From Cohaesibacter sp. (lineage in GTDB: Bacteria; Pseudomonadota; Alphaproteobacteria; Rhizobiales; Cohaesibacteraceae), in NCBI GenBank assembly GCA_025800145.1, contig JAOXSH010000065.1:1-64000 (forward strand): a stretch of 64,000 nucleotides of DNA. Reading direction: 5' to 3'. Of this stretch, positions 43,803-51,658 are shown piece by piece (positions within the stretch are counted from its first letter, which is position 1; each line of letters starts with the position of its first letter). The position numbers were made by a program, and so were the translations under genes. Below the pieces are notes generated by a model that made no database searches, was not told the origin of the DNA, and worked only from the letters and a program-made list of their open reading frames with translations.

Positions 43803-43873
43803 ATGAACAACGTTCATAGACTTCAATAAACAAAAATTGAACATTGTTCAATAGAAAAATGAACAATGTTCAT
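43803..43873. promoter_or_regulatory. Three palindromic operators for the adjacent TetR regulator
   Basis: ATGAACAACGTTCAT (43803-43817), TTGAACATTGTTCAA (43837-43851) and ATGAACAATGTTCAT (43859-43873) share the frame TGAACNNNGTTCA. They lie between the divergent acyltransferase fusion and tetR genes, 41 bases from the latter. This is a typical TetR/AcrR operator form. Confidence 0.85.
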
Positions 43874-43914
43874 AAATTTATATCAGATCCAAAGATCAAA
43901 CAGGACAGATCACA

Positions 43915-44532
43915 ATGAGCGACAAACGCGAGGCGAAAAAAGCAGCATTGCGCACACACCTGTTAGAGGCCACAACACAGCAAATCTGCCAAAAAGGGGT
44001 GGAAGAGATCCGCGCCCGCGATATCGCCAAGCATGTTGGCTGCGCTGTTGGCTCTCTGTACACCGCCTTTGAAGACCTTGACGATCTGATTTTGCACGTC
44101 AATTCCCAAACCTTGCAAAAGCTCGACGAAGCCCTGACAAAAGGCAGGCCAGATCAGGCCTCGCCGCAAACATGCATGGAAAAACTCGCCTGCGACTATC
44201 TGGATTTTGCCAGCACCCATTATCGCCTCTGGACAGCCCTCTTCGATCATAAATGGCCAGAAGGAAAAGCGGTTCCCCAATGGCATTTGGACAATCAGCA
44301 AAAGCTTTTCCTGCAAATTGCAGGCCCGCTTAAAGAGCTGTTGCCAAAAGCAGATCAGGATCATTTGTTGCTGGAAGCCAGAACATTCTTTGCGGCCATT
44401 CACGGCATCATCACATTAAGCCTGCAAGAACGCTATGCCGCCGTCGACAAAACCATACTGAAACAGCAAATCATCAAATTCACACATTTGATCTTGTCAG
44501 GCTTGCAAACGCAAGAAGACCTAAAACCCTGA
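43915..44532 (+). CDS. TetR/AcrR-family regulator of the acyltransferase fusion (predicted)
   Basis: The 205 residues have a TetR HTH (LRTHLLEATTQQICQKGVEEIRARDIAKHVGCAVGSLYTAFEDLDDLI) and a helical ligand domain (YLDFASTHYRLWTALFDHKW, ARTFFAAIHGIITLSL) of the TetR_C WHG type. Three matching palindromes in its leader and its divergence from the LplT-PlsC-Aas gene suggest that it represses both. The ligand may be a fatty acyl compound (inference). Confidence 0.92.
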   Translation: MSDKREAKKAALRTHLLEATTQQICQKGVEEIRARDIAKHVGCAVGSLYTAFEDLDDLILHVNSQTLQKLDEALTKGRPDQASPQTCMEKLACDYLDFASTHYRLWTALFDHKWPEGKAVPQWHLDNQQKLFLQIAGPLKELLPKADQDHLLLEARTFFAAIHGIITLSLQERYAAVDKTILKQQIIKFTHLILSGLQTQEDLKP

Positions 44533-44561
44533 TTCAAAAGTCTTGGACCAAAGCCCTAGGC

Positions 44562-45168
44562 TCAAACCTCATCCACCAACCACTTGCGCAACTCTGTCTT
44601 TAAAATCTTGCCATAAGACCAACGGCCTGAAAGATTGCCGCAAGAAATCATCACCCCCTTGGGCGTGCCTGTGGTGCCAGACGTATAAAACAGCCAAGCC
44701 ATATCATCAGCTGTCAGGGAAACAGGAGCCTCCAGCCCCTGCCCCTCTTTCATCTGGGAAAAAGCGCTCTGTTCAACAAAAATAAGAGCGCAAGCCCGTT
44801 CATCCATCAAGTCTTCCAGACCCTTGGCAATATCTTGCGAAACAAAGGCAAAATCGGCACCAGAATTGTCCAAGATCCATGCAGCTTCGCGAATATGCAA
44901 TTTGCTATTGATCGCCACCGCCACCGCCCGGCATACCAAATGCCATAAAGCGCAATCAGATAATCAGGCCGGTTGCTCATAAACACACCAACCCGGTCCC
45001 CTTGCCGAACACCGCGCTGACGCAAAGCACGCCCCACAGCACAGGCGGCTTTGTCAAACTGCGCATAATCGGCAATCAGGGCGTCCCCCAAAAACAAAGA
45101 CTGGAGCTTTTTCCTTCCTCACGAAAGCATAATTTCCAAGCCGTTTCAAAGGATCAAATCAACATTGC
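44562..45168 (-). pseudogene. Broken AMP-dependent acyl-CoA synthetase gene
   Basis: Two overlapping frames carry one ligase. The first gives FLGDALIADYAQFDKAA and GVFMSNRPDYLIALYGIWYAG. After a frameshift near 44920-44935, AVAVAINSKLHIREAAWIL and the AMP-binding motif LFYTSGTTGTPKGVMIS follow. Right after that the sequence jumps to GKILKTELRKWL, which is the extreme C-terminus of such ligases, so some 300 codons are deleted. A stop also interrupts the frame near the start. It is a dead gene. Confidence 0.85.
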
Positions 45169-45237
45169 CAAAGACAGCGACTTTGCAATATATTAACATA
45201 AATGAATATGTGAACATAAAGACTGGGGGATGCAGAG

Positions 45238-46155
45238 ATGGACCGGCGGGACTTTCTGAAATCAACAGCGGCACTGACAGGTGGGCTTGCGCTAAACGCG
45301 CTCGCCCCTAGCTTTGCCAAAGCCAGTCTGACTATTGGCTCTGCCACACTCTCAACTTTGAGCGATGGCTTTCTAACGCTTCCCGGCACCATGGCCTATA
45401 ACCATTTGCCAGAAAAAGAGCTGCAAACCATCATCAAAACCTACAAACTGGATCGAACACGCATCACGCCAGACTGCAACATCACCTTGCTTCAGGATGG
45501 CCCCAGAAATATCCTCTTTGATGTCGGTGCCGGGCCAAATTTCATGCCCAGCGCAGGAAAATTGCTACAAACATTGCAAACCACATCCCTGACCCCCGAC
45601 GATATCACCCATGTTATTTTTACCCACGCCCATCCCGACCATCTCTGGGGATTGCTGGATGACTTTGACGATCCGCTCTTTCCAAATGCCACCTATCTGA
45701 TGGGAAAAAGTGAGTGGGACTATTGGATGCACCCGCAAACGGTCAATAGCATCATCCCCTCGCGCCAATCTTTTGCCGTTGGTGCCAAAAACCGACTTGA
45801 AACATTGCAAGACAGCATTCTTCTTTTCAAAGATGGAGAGGAAATTCTGCCCAATATTGCCGCCCATGCCTGTTTTGGCCACACGCCGGGCCATATGGCC
45901 TTTGAAATACGCCAAAATGCACAATCAGCCATGATTGTCGGCGATGCCATTGGCAATCATCATATCGCTTTCGAAAAACCGGACTGGCATTCTGGCTCCG
46001 ATCAAGACCGTGACATGGGGGCCAAAAGCCGCACAAGGCTTTTGGACAAAATCGCAACAGACAACAGCCATTTGGTCGGCTTTCATCTGCCCAACGGCGG
46101 CATAGGCCGTTGCCAGCGCAAAAATAACAGCTATCACTTCATTTCAAAGGCTTGA
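45238..46155 (+). CDS. Tat-exported metallo-beta-lactamase-fold hydrolase (SoxG-like by position)
   Basis: The 305 residues begin with a twin-arginine signal (MDRRDFLKSTAALTGGLALN). The MBL core has the complete zinc motif FTHAHPDHLWG, plus GHTPGHMAFEI and MIVGDAIGNHH. It would act in the periplasm. The next gene, two bases on, is a second MBL-fold protein. Paracoccus sox clusters end with soxG and soxH, both encoding such proteins, so the pair may be their counterparts; this rests on position and fold, not on measured similarity. Confidence 0.85.
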   Translation: MDRRDFLKSTAALTGGLALNALAPSFAKASLTIGSATLSTLSDGFLTLPGTMAYNHLPEKELQTIIKTYKLDRTRITPDCNITLLQDGPRNILFDVGAGPNFMPSAGKLLQTLQTTSLTPDDITHVIFTHAHPDHLWGLLDDFDDPLFPNATYLMGKSEWDYWMHPQTVNSIIPSRQSFAVGAKNRLETLQDSILLFKDGEEILPNIAAHACFGHTPGHMAFEIRQNAQSAMIVGDAIGNHHIAFEKPDWHSGSDQDRDMGAKSRTRLLDKIATDNSHLVGFHLPNGGIGRCQRKNNSYHFISKA

Positions 46156-46157
46156 TC

Positions 46158-47108
46158 ATGAAACATCTGCTCTTAACTGCCACCTTTGCCCTATGCACCA
46201 CCGCTCTTCAGGCAAGCGAGGATATTGCCGATCAATATCCCGGTTCCATACTCTATTCAAAACCGGTAGAAGTCATTCCCCATGTCTTTTCTGCCATTGG
46301 TGCCACAGCTCCACCCACATATGACAATAGCGGCCATAACAACAATCTCAGCTTCATCATCACCGGTGAGGGCGTGGTCGTGGTCAATAGCGGCGGGGCC
46401 TATAGCATCGCCAAAGCCTTGCATGACGAAATCAAAACCCAAACCAGACAACCGGTCAAACTGGTAATCAACGAAAACGGCCAAGGCCATGCCATGCTCG
46501 GCAACGCCTATTGGGCAGAACAAGGGGTAAAAATCATCGCCCATAGCGATGCCGCAAGCGAATTTGAAGATTATGGCCAGCAAGCACTGGATGCCATGAA
46601 GCGCATCAACAAAGAAAAAGCAGAAAACACCAGCCTTGTCGGCCCCACAGAAGTCTTTGATCAGGCATATAACATCACCATGGGCGCATTTGAAATAGAA
46701 GCCCGCTATCTCGGCCCGGCCCATAGTCCCGGTGACATTGTTGTCTGGCTACCCAAACAAAGCCTTGTGATTTCCGGGGATGTTGCCTTTCATGAACGGA
46801 TGCTACCCATATTCGACCATACCATGACGGCTGATTGGCTGGAGACATGGGACAATGAATTTGAAAAGCTCAACGCCACTTATGTCATTCCCGGTCATGG
46901 TCACCCCACCAATATGGCGCAGGTCCGCCGCTATACAAAAGACTATCTGAAATATTTACGCGGCAAAATCGGCACCCATCTGGAAAATGGCGGCTCGCTC
47001 AAAGACGCCTATTATATTGACCAAAGCCCCTATAAACATCTCGATACATTTGAAGAATTGGCCACAAAAAATGCTGGCCGCGTCTATGAGCAAATGGAAT
47101 TTGAGTGA
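46158..47108 (+). CDS. Secreted MBL-fold protein with altered zinc motif (SoxH-like by position)
   Basis: The 316 residues have a Sec signal peptide (KHLLLTATFALCTTALQA). An MBL fold follows with LSFIITGEGVVVVNSGGA, YLGPAHSPGDIVVWLPKQSLVISGDV and VIPGHGHPTN. Where HxHxDH is expected the sequence is INENGQGHAMLGN, so most first-site zinc ligands are missing. I start at ATG 46158, seven bases after AAAGG, two bases past the previous stop. It is probably co-transcribed with the first MBL gene. A soxH role is possible by context. Confidence 0.82.
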   Translation: MKHLLLTATFALCTTALQASEDIADQYPGSILYSKPVEVIPHVFSAIGATAPPTYDNSGHNNNLSFIITGEGVVVVNSGGAYSIAKALHDEIKTQTRQPVKLVINENGQGHAMLGNAYWAEQGVKIIAHSDAASEFEDYGQQALDAMKRINKEKAENTSLVGPTEVFDQAYNITMGAFEIEARYLGPAHSPGDIVVWLPKQSLVISGDVAFHERMLPIFDHTMTADWLETWDNEFEKLNATYVIPGHGHPTNMAQVRRYTKDYLKYLRGKIGTHLENGGSLKDAYYIDQSPYKHLDTFEELATKNAGRVYEQMEFE

Positions 47109-47153
47109 ATAAAACCGATAATGGTTGATCAGCCCTCAAGTCTAAATCAGACA

Positions 47154-48203
47154 CTAAGCAGCGGGCTGATCAACAAGCCACTGGGTAAGCAAACCACCAA
47201 CCCACATGGAAAAAATAGCCACCCAAGCGGTGATGGCAAAGATTGATCCGCCAGTCACACCCGCTCCCACAGCGCAGCCCCCGGCCAGCATCGAGCCAAA
47301 GCCCATCAAAAAAGCGCCAAGAAAATACCGCTCCATTCTGGTCTCCGGCCCAAAGCGCTGGATCTCAAATTCCCCGCTCAAAACAGCCATCAAACCAGAT
47401 CCCAAAAACACACCGGGCACCAGACCAAGCCCAAAACTCAGTCCAATATCACGCTCATTGACCAACGCCATCAGGGTATCGGTTGACGGACCTGTAAAGC
47501 TGACAGATTGCACGCTGATCGGCTCAAAGGAAATTTGCGAAATCTGATAGCTCAACACCCAACCAAAAGCGACGGCAAACCCAACCAGCCCCGCCCCCAA
47601 GCCATGGCTCAGTCTCACATTGCGATATCTGGCCAATCCAAAGGCAAGCACCAAAACCAGCAAAGCGACCAAAGCCGCCCCCCCGTTGGACAGAGAGACA
47701 ATATGCAGCAAATTTCGGCCCTCTCCCCCATCCACCAGCCATAAGCCACCAATCCATTCGCGCGCCGGGGCCAAAATTCCGCGCAAGGAAGCCTGCGCCA
47801 CAAGGGTTAAAATCAAACCGGTAACAATGGCGCGCAAATTCCCCGTCGCCGCCAACACCAAAAGGCGACTGGCACAACCACGCGCCAGCACCATGCCAAT
47901 GCCAAACATCACACCGCCAACAATGGCCCCAGACATGGACCCGGTCGCGGACAATTGACGCGCATCACTCACATCAAGAATTTCAAAGAAAAGCGCGGTC
48001 TGCACAAAGAAAACAGCAGCAGAAAAAGCCAGCAGCCAAAGACCCAACTTTGCGCCCATCACACGGCCCGCAGTCTCAATGATCGCTGCCCGCAAACAAA
48101 ATCTGGAATGCTGTGCTGCCGCTCCAAACAACAGCCCAACCAGCAATCCGCTTAGCATCATGACAGTATCATCACCAAGCGCATCAATCATGGCTTCCAA
48201 CAT
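47154..48203 (-). CDS. YeeE/YedE-family sulfur-compound permease
   Basis: The 349-residue membrane protein has the duplicated YeeE/YedE (sulphur_transp) signatures: AAAQHSRFCLRAAI, GMVLARGCASRLLV and MGFGSMLAGGCAVGAGVTGGS. The conserved Cys residues are those used by TsuA-type thiosulfate importers. I use the ATG at 48203, behind GAAGGATGG, instead of the track's 48272. It ends the leftward sox gene set, after the DUF302 gene, and a second member of the family (soxT) lies at 59665. It probably moves a sulfur species across the inner membrane. Confidence 0.88.
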   Translation of the reverse strand: MLEAMIDALGDDTVMMLSGLLVGLLFGAAAQHSRFCLRAAIIETAGRVMGAKLGLWLLAFSAAVFFVQTALFFEILDVSDARQLSATGSMSGAIVGGVMFGIGMVLARGCASRLLVLAATGNLRAIVTGLILTLVAQASLRGILAPAREWIGGLWLVDGGEGRNLLHIVSLSNGGAALVALLVLVLAFGLARYRNVRLSHGLGAGLVGFAVAFGWVLSYQISQISFEPISVQSVSFTGPSTDTLMALVNERDIGLSFGLGLVPGVFLGSGLMAVLSGEFEIQRFGPETRMERYFLGAFLMGFGSMLAGGCAVGAGVTGGSIFAITAWVAIFSMWVGGLLTQWLVDQPAA

Positions 48204-48346
48204 CAGCCCATCCTTCACACTCTTTATGTCCTGAGCCAAGCCCACAATCACAAAGAGAACAGCACAGCGCACTCACCCCTCAACAAGCGCGCCATACAAA
48301 GCGTAAACAGCCAAATCCGGGATTCGGAGACAAGCACACAAATGCG

Positions 48347-48802
48347 CTAATCCTTGATGGCCTGATTGGCAATATCAGCCAGCAAAGCCTCGACCTCTTT
48401 CATCGGCCCCGCCGGATAGACAGGATGGCCAATCTCAACCTTGCCCTCTCGCTTGGTGACAAACACCTTATAAGGGCAATAAGCAATATTGGCCGGATCC
48501 GCTTCCATCACTTTGCGCGACAAAACAGCAGAGCAAAACAAATAGATGTCGGCCTTTTCAAACAATGGCTTGGTTGAGCCAACATCTTTGCCCGTCCGGT
48601 TCAGCATATCCCCTGTATGGCTGACATAATCAATCACCAGCCCTTTATCGACAATCGCACTTTCCACGCCAAAGGCAGCATCTTCAAATGCACCATCAAA
48701 CGCATAGGTCTTGGCAATGGCACCCCCTGCATGGGCGGCACCCGCAGTCAAAGCCAACCCCAAGGCAGCCCCGATCAAAACCCGTTTTTGTGATTGTGTC
48801 AT
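48347..48802 (-). CDS. DUF302-family periplasmic protein
   Basis: The 151-residue precursor has a signal peptide (LIGAALGLALTAGAAHA) and a DUF302 domain with LVIDYVSHTGDMLNRTGKDVG, KADIYLFCSAVLSRKVMEADPANIAYCPYKVFV. The strong AAGGAGG site sets the start at 48802. The function is unknown. DUF302 genes often accompany soxF or fcc-like genes, and this one follows soxF by about 100 bases on the same strand, so a role in sulfide or thiosulfate oxidation is likely but unproven. Confidence 0.85.
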   Translation of the reverse strand: MTQSQKRVLIGAALGLALTAGAAHAGGAIAKTYAFDGAFEDAAFGVESAIVDKGLVIDYVSHTGDMLNRTGKDVGSTKPLFEKADIYLFCSAVLSRKVMEADPANIAYCPYKVFVTKREGKVEIGHPVYPAGPMKEVEALLADIANQAIKD

Positions 48803-48905
48803 TGTTCCATTCCTCCTTATTGTTATCTTTGTAACATCACAGAACCACGGCATGGCAGAGCGTTTGCCCCACTCTGCCCGCCATGGCCTCGAAACCACCT
48901 TTCAG

Positions 48906-50174
48906 TCATCCAAACATGTCTTTGGTGATGCCTGCATACCAGCCTTCCGATTCCTTGTAATTGTTCGCCCGTGTCGCTGCATCTTCACCCGTCTTGGAAA
49001 TGAAGCCCGAAACCTTGGCAATTTTTTCATCGGTCGCCTTATAGCTGGCCCCAACCTTGACCCCATCATCATCGTCAATCAACGACCAACAAGTATTGGA
49101 AAATTTCGCAGGAAAGATCTTCGACCCCGTCAATGCCCCACGAATGGCATTGGCACAAACTTTTGCCTGACTATTGGCCGCAAAGCCGGACTTTGGCATA
49201 TCCCCTTGTAAGGCTGCATCGCCCAGCACATGAATATCCTTATCCGCCTTTGACGACATATCCCTTGCATGGACAGGGGCCCAGCGCCCATCGGACACAT
49301 CGGCAACTTCAGCAATGCGCCCTGCTTTCATCGCCGGTATCACATTACAAACATCAACCTTGGTCACCTCGCCATCAATGCTCAACGTCATCTCATCTGG
49401 ATTGACAACGACATTGTCACCACCAAAATCTGGCCCAATCCAATCAATCATGCCATCATAATGCGTGCCCCATCCCTCTTGAAACAAAGCCATTTTAGAA
49501 AATTTCGGCTTGGGATCCGCCACCAGAATTTTAGCAGTTGGATTATGGGTTTTCAGCAAATACGCCACCATCGAAATCCGCTCATATGGCCCCGGAGGAC
49601 AGCGAAACGGATTGGGCGGCGCAACCATGGCAAACACCCCACCAGCAGGCATTGCCATGACTTGGGCTTTGAGCAATTCGGTTTGCGAGCCAGCCTTATA
49701 GGCATGGGGCATTTTATTCTGGGCCAGAATATCCCAGCCAGCCACCGAACCCTCCACGAAATCAATACCCGGCGACAGGATCAATTTGTCATAAGGCACC
49801 CGCGCGCCCCCTGCCAGCCTCACATATTTCTTGTCGCGATCCACGCCAACAGCCCAATCATGCACCACATTGACGCCATAGCCAGAGGCAAGCGTGCCGT
49901 AGGAATGGGCCAGATCATCCAGATTTTTGAACCCACCAAGATAAAGATTGGAGAAGAAACAGGTATAATAGCTTCGGCTTGGCTCGATCAGGGTAACATC
50001 CAGCGCCCCTTTGCTGTCTTTGGCAAGATAACGCGCCGCCGTTGCCCCGCCAGCTCCACCGCCAATCACCACCACTTTGGGCGTCCCATTGCCTTTGGCA
50101 AAACCATACGGCATAGCAAGGCTGGACGCAGCAACAGCTGCCCCACCCATAAAGACCCGTCTATCCAATCCCAT
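48906..50174 (-). CDS. soxF: SoxF / FccB-type sulfide dehydrogenase flavoprotein
   Basis: The 422 residues start with a twin-arginine signal (GLDRRVFMGGAAVAASSLAM). The FAD-binding GxGxxG (VVVIGGGAGGATAARYL) follows, then CFFSNLYLGG and LGDAALQGDMPKSGF. The C-terminal FCSD domain is recognisable (CWSLIDDDDGVKVGASYK). Family members oxidise sulfide and pass electrons to a cytochrome partner, here the diheme SoxE encoded 27 bases upstream. GGAGGAGATGAG fixes the start at 50174. It is periplasmic. Confidence 0.93.
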   Translation of the reverse strand: MGLDRRVFMGGAAVAASSLAMPYGFAKGNGTPKVVVIGGGAGGATAARYLAKDSKGALDVTLIEPSRSYYTCFFSNLYLGGFKNLDDLAHSYGTLASGYGVNVVHDWAVGVDRDKKYVRLAGGARVPYDKLILSPGIDFVEGSVAGWDILAQNKMPHAYKAGSQTELLKAQVMAMPAGGVFAMVAPPNPFRCPPGPYERISMVAYLLKTHNPTAKILVADPKPKFSKMALFQEGWGTHYDGMIDWIGPDFGGDNVVVNPDEMTLSIDGEVTKVDVCNVIPAMKAGRIAEVADVSDGRWAPVHARDMSSKADKDIHVLGDAALQGDMPKSGFAANSQAKVCANAIRGALTGSKIFPAKFSNTCWSLIDDDDGVKVGASYKATDEKIAKVSGFISKTGEDAATRANNYKESEGWYAGITKDMFG

Positions 50175-50201
50175 CTCATCTCCTCCTATAAAGTTATGCA
50201 A

Positions 50202-50927
50202 TTATTCCTTTATATTGGCGAAAAAGGCGGCCAGAGAGGCAATTTCATCATCTGATAGACGCCCGGCAATCATCTGCATCACCGGATGCTGGCGCACCTG
50301 TTTTTTATAAGCATGCATCGCCCTGACAAAATCATCTTCCGGCCAAGCAACAATTGATGGCACCCCATCATCCTGACCACTGGTCTGATGACAGGCAGTG
50401 CATTCGCCAGAAAGATAGTCCCCATAATCAGGATCACCTTTCAGCGCCAAAATGGCAGGATCCAGATCATGCCCCGCATCCGATACGGTCGGATCCGCTT
50501 CAGGAATATCAGCAGGATTGTCAGAGAAAAGGCGCAAATAGGCGATCAAATCCATACGCTGATCCAGATCCTTCATACCGACAAAATTCATCCGTGTGCC
50601 TGAAACCAGATTTTTCGGATTTTCAAGATAGGCCGATAGAGTATCCGCGTGCCATTCCAGCCCGCCAGCTGCTGCCCGTTTGATGCCCTTGGAATAGCGA
50701 AAGCCATCAATGGACGCCGCCTTGCGCCCAAATAAAAGGTTTAAATGTGGGCCAATGCGGTTTTTGGCCCCTTGGCCAATCTGATGGCAATGTTTGCAAA
50801 GCTTAAAGAGCTTGCGTCCTTTTTCCTTATCCCCCAGGTCAACCGCAAAGGCAGCTTGCCCCAAAAGAAAAAGACCAAACCATATCCCGGTCGCAGTCAT
50901 CAGAAAAAGACGCAAGCCGCTCACCAT
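50202..50927 (-). CDS. soxE: SoxE-type diheme cytochrome c
   Basis: The 241-residue precursor has a signal sequence (MTATGIWFGLFLLGQAAFA) and two haem c sites, CKHCHQ near residue 45 and CTACHQ in the second half. It also has the Met-type region SGTRMNFVGMKDLDQRMDLIAYL typical of class I cytochromes. It is the likely electron acceptor of SoxF. The start is placed at ATG 50927; the track's 50996 adds an unlikely Cys-rich stretch. It lies between soxD and soxF. Confidence 0.9.
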   Translation of the reverse strand: MVSGLRLFLMTATGIWFGLFLLGQAAFAVDLGDKEKGRKLFKLCKHCHQIGQGAKNRIGPHLNLLFGRKAASIDGFRYSKGIKRAAAGGLEWHADTLSAYLENPKNLVSGTRMNFVGMKDLDQRMDLIAYLRLFSDNPADIPEADPTVSDAGHDLDPAILALKGDPDYGDYLSGECTACHQTSGQDDGVPSIVAWPEDDFVRAMHAYKKQVRQHPVMQMIAGRLSDDEIASLAAFFANIKE

Positions 50928-51004
50928 AATCCCATATCCCATCAGGTAACAGGCCCATGCCCCAAGGACAGGCGCGCACCTATCACATCTCAACACATTA
51001 AATC

Positions 51005-51658
51005 CTAATCCAGAGACCCTCCGACCTCTCCCCCTTCTTCAGGGGTGACATCAACAATGACTGCACGCTTGGTAATCTCTACCTTTGCTTTACATGCGCT
51101 CATGCAAGGCTCCCCAACAAATTCTTTCAGCTCTTTCTCGGCCCGATCATCCATGAAGAAATTGGCTTCATTTTCCAATTTGATGGTTTTGAAATTCTCA
51201 TGGCTTAATTCAAAATCATCATCCACCACATCATTCATATTCAAAAGATAGGCCGTGATGGCATAGATCTCGTCTGCCTCAAGCGTTTGGGCTGCACCAA
51301 ATGGCATGGCCCGACGGATATAATCAAACAGGGTTGAGGCATAAGGCCAATAAGAGCCAATGGTTTTTACCGGGCGCTCATCGGTGAGCGATCCATGCCC
51401 GCCAGAGAGAACCGGCCAGCGATCCACCCCCTCGCCAAAATCACCATGACAAGAGGCACAATTGTCAACAAACAGCTCTTCGCCGTCTTCAACCGTTCCC
51501 TTGCCTTTGGGAAGCCCCACCCCATCGGGACGCACATCAATGTCCCATGCCTTCACCTCATCAGCGGTTGCAACACGTCCAAGGCCATATTTTCCCGCTG
51601 CAAGCGCAGGGCTGGCAAGCATAGAGGCCACAAGAAAGGCTTTAAGAAATTTCGACAT
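51005..51658 (-). CDS. soxD: SoxD cytochrome subunit of sulfane dehydrogenase, short form
   Basis: This precursor of about 217 residues has a signal peptide (FLKAFLVASMLASPALA), one haem c motif CASCHGDFGEG and the class I Met region RRAMPFGAAQTL. The track's 299-residue frame is extended back into soxC and is not credible. SoxD pairs with molybdenum protein SoxC to take six electrons from SoxY-bound sulfane. Paracoccus SoxD is about 380 residues and diheme, so this is a short, single-haem form. It overlaps soxC by 17 bases. Confidence 0.9.
   Translation of the reverse strand: MSKFLKAFLVASMLASPALAAGKYGLGRVATADEVKAWDIDVRPDGVGLPKGKGTVEDGEELFVDNCASCHGDFGEGVDRWPVLSGGHGSLTDERPVKTIGSYWPYASTLFDYIRRAMPFGAAQTLEADEIYAITAYLLNMNDVVDDDFELSHENFKTIKLENEANFFMDDRAEKELKEFVGEPCMSACKAKVEITKRAVIVDVTPEEGGEVGGSLD

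Noticed and set aside
44543-45196. Short plus-strand ORFs over the ligase remnant
   Set aside because: Antisense of the broken ligase; they contain no domain.
49269-50255. 328-codon plus-strand ORF
   Set aside because: Antisense of soxF. Other long plus-strand ORFs at 51462, 53195, 54728 and 55652 are likewise shadows of soxC, soxB, soxA and soxZ/soxY.
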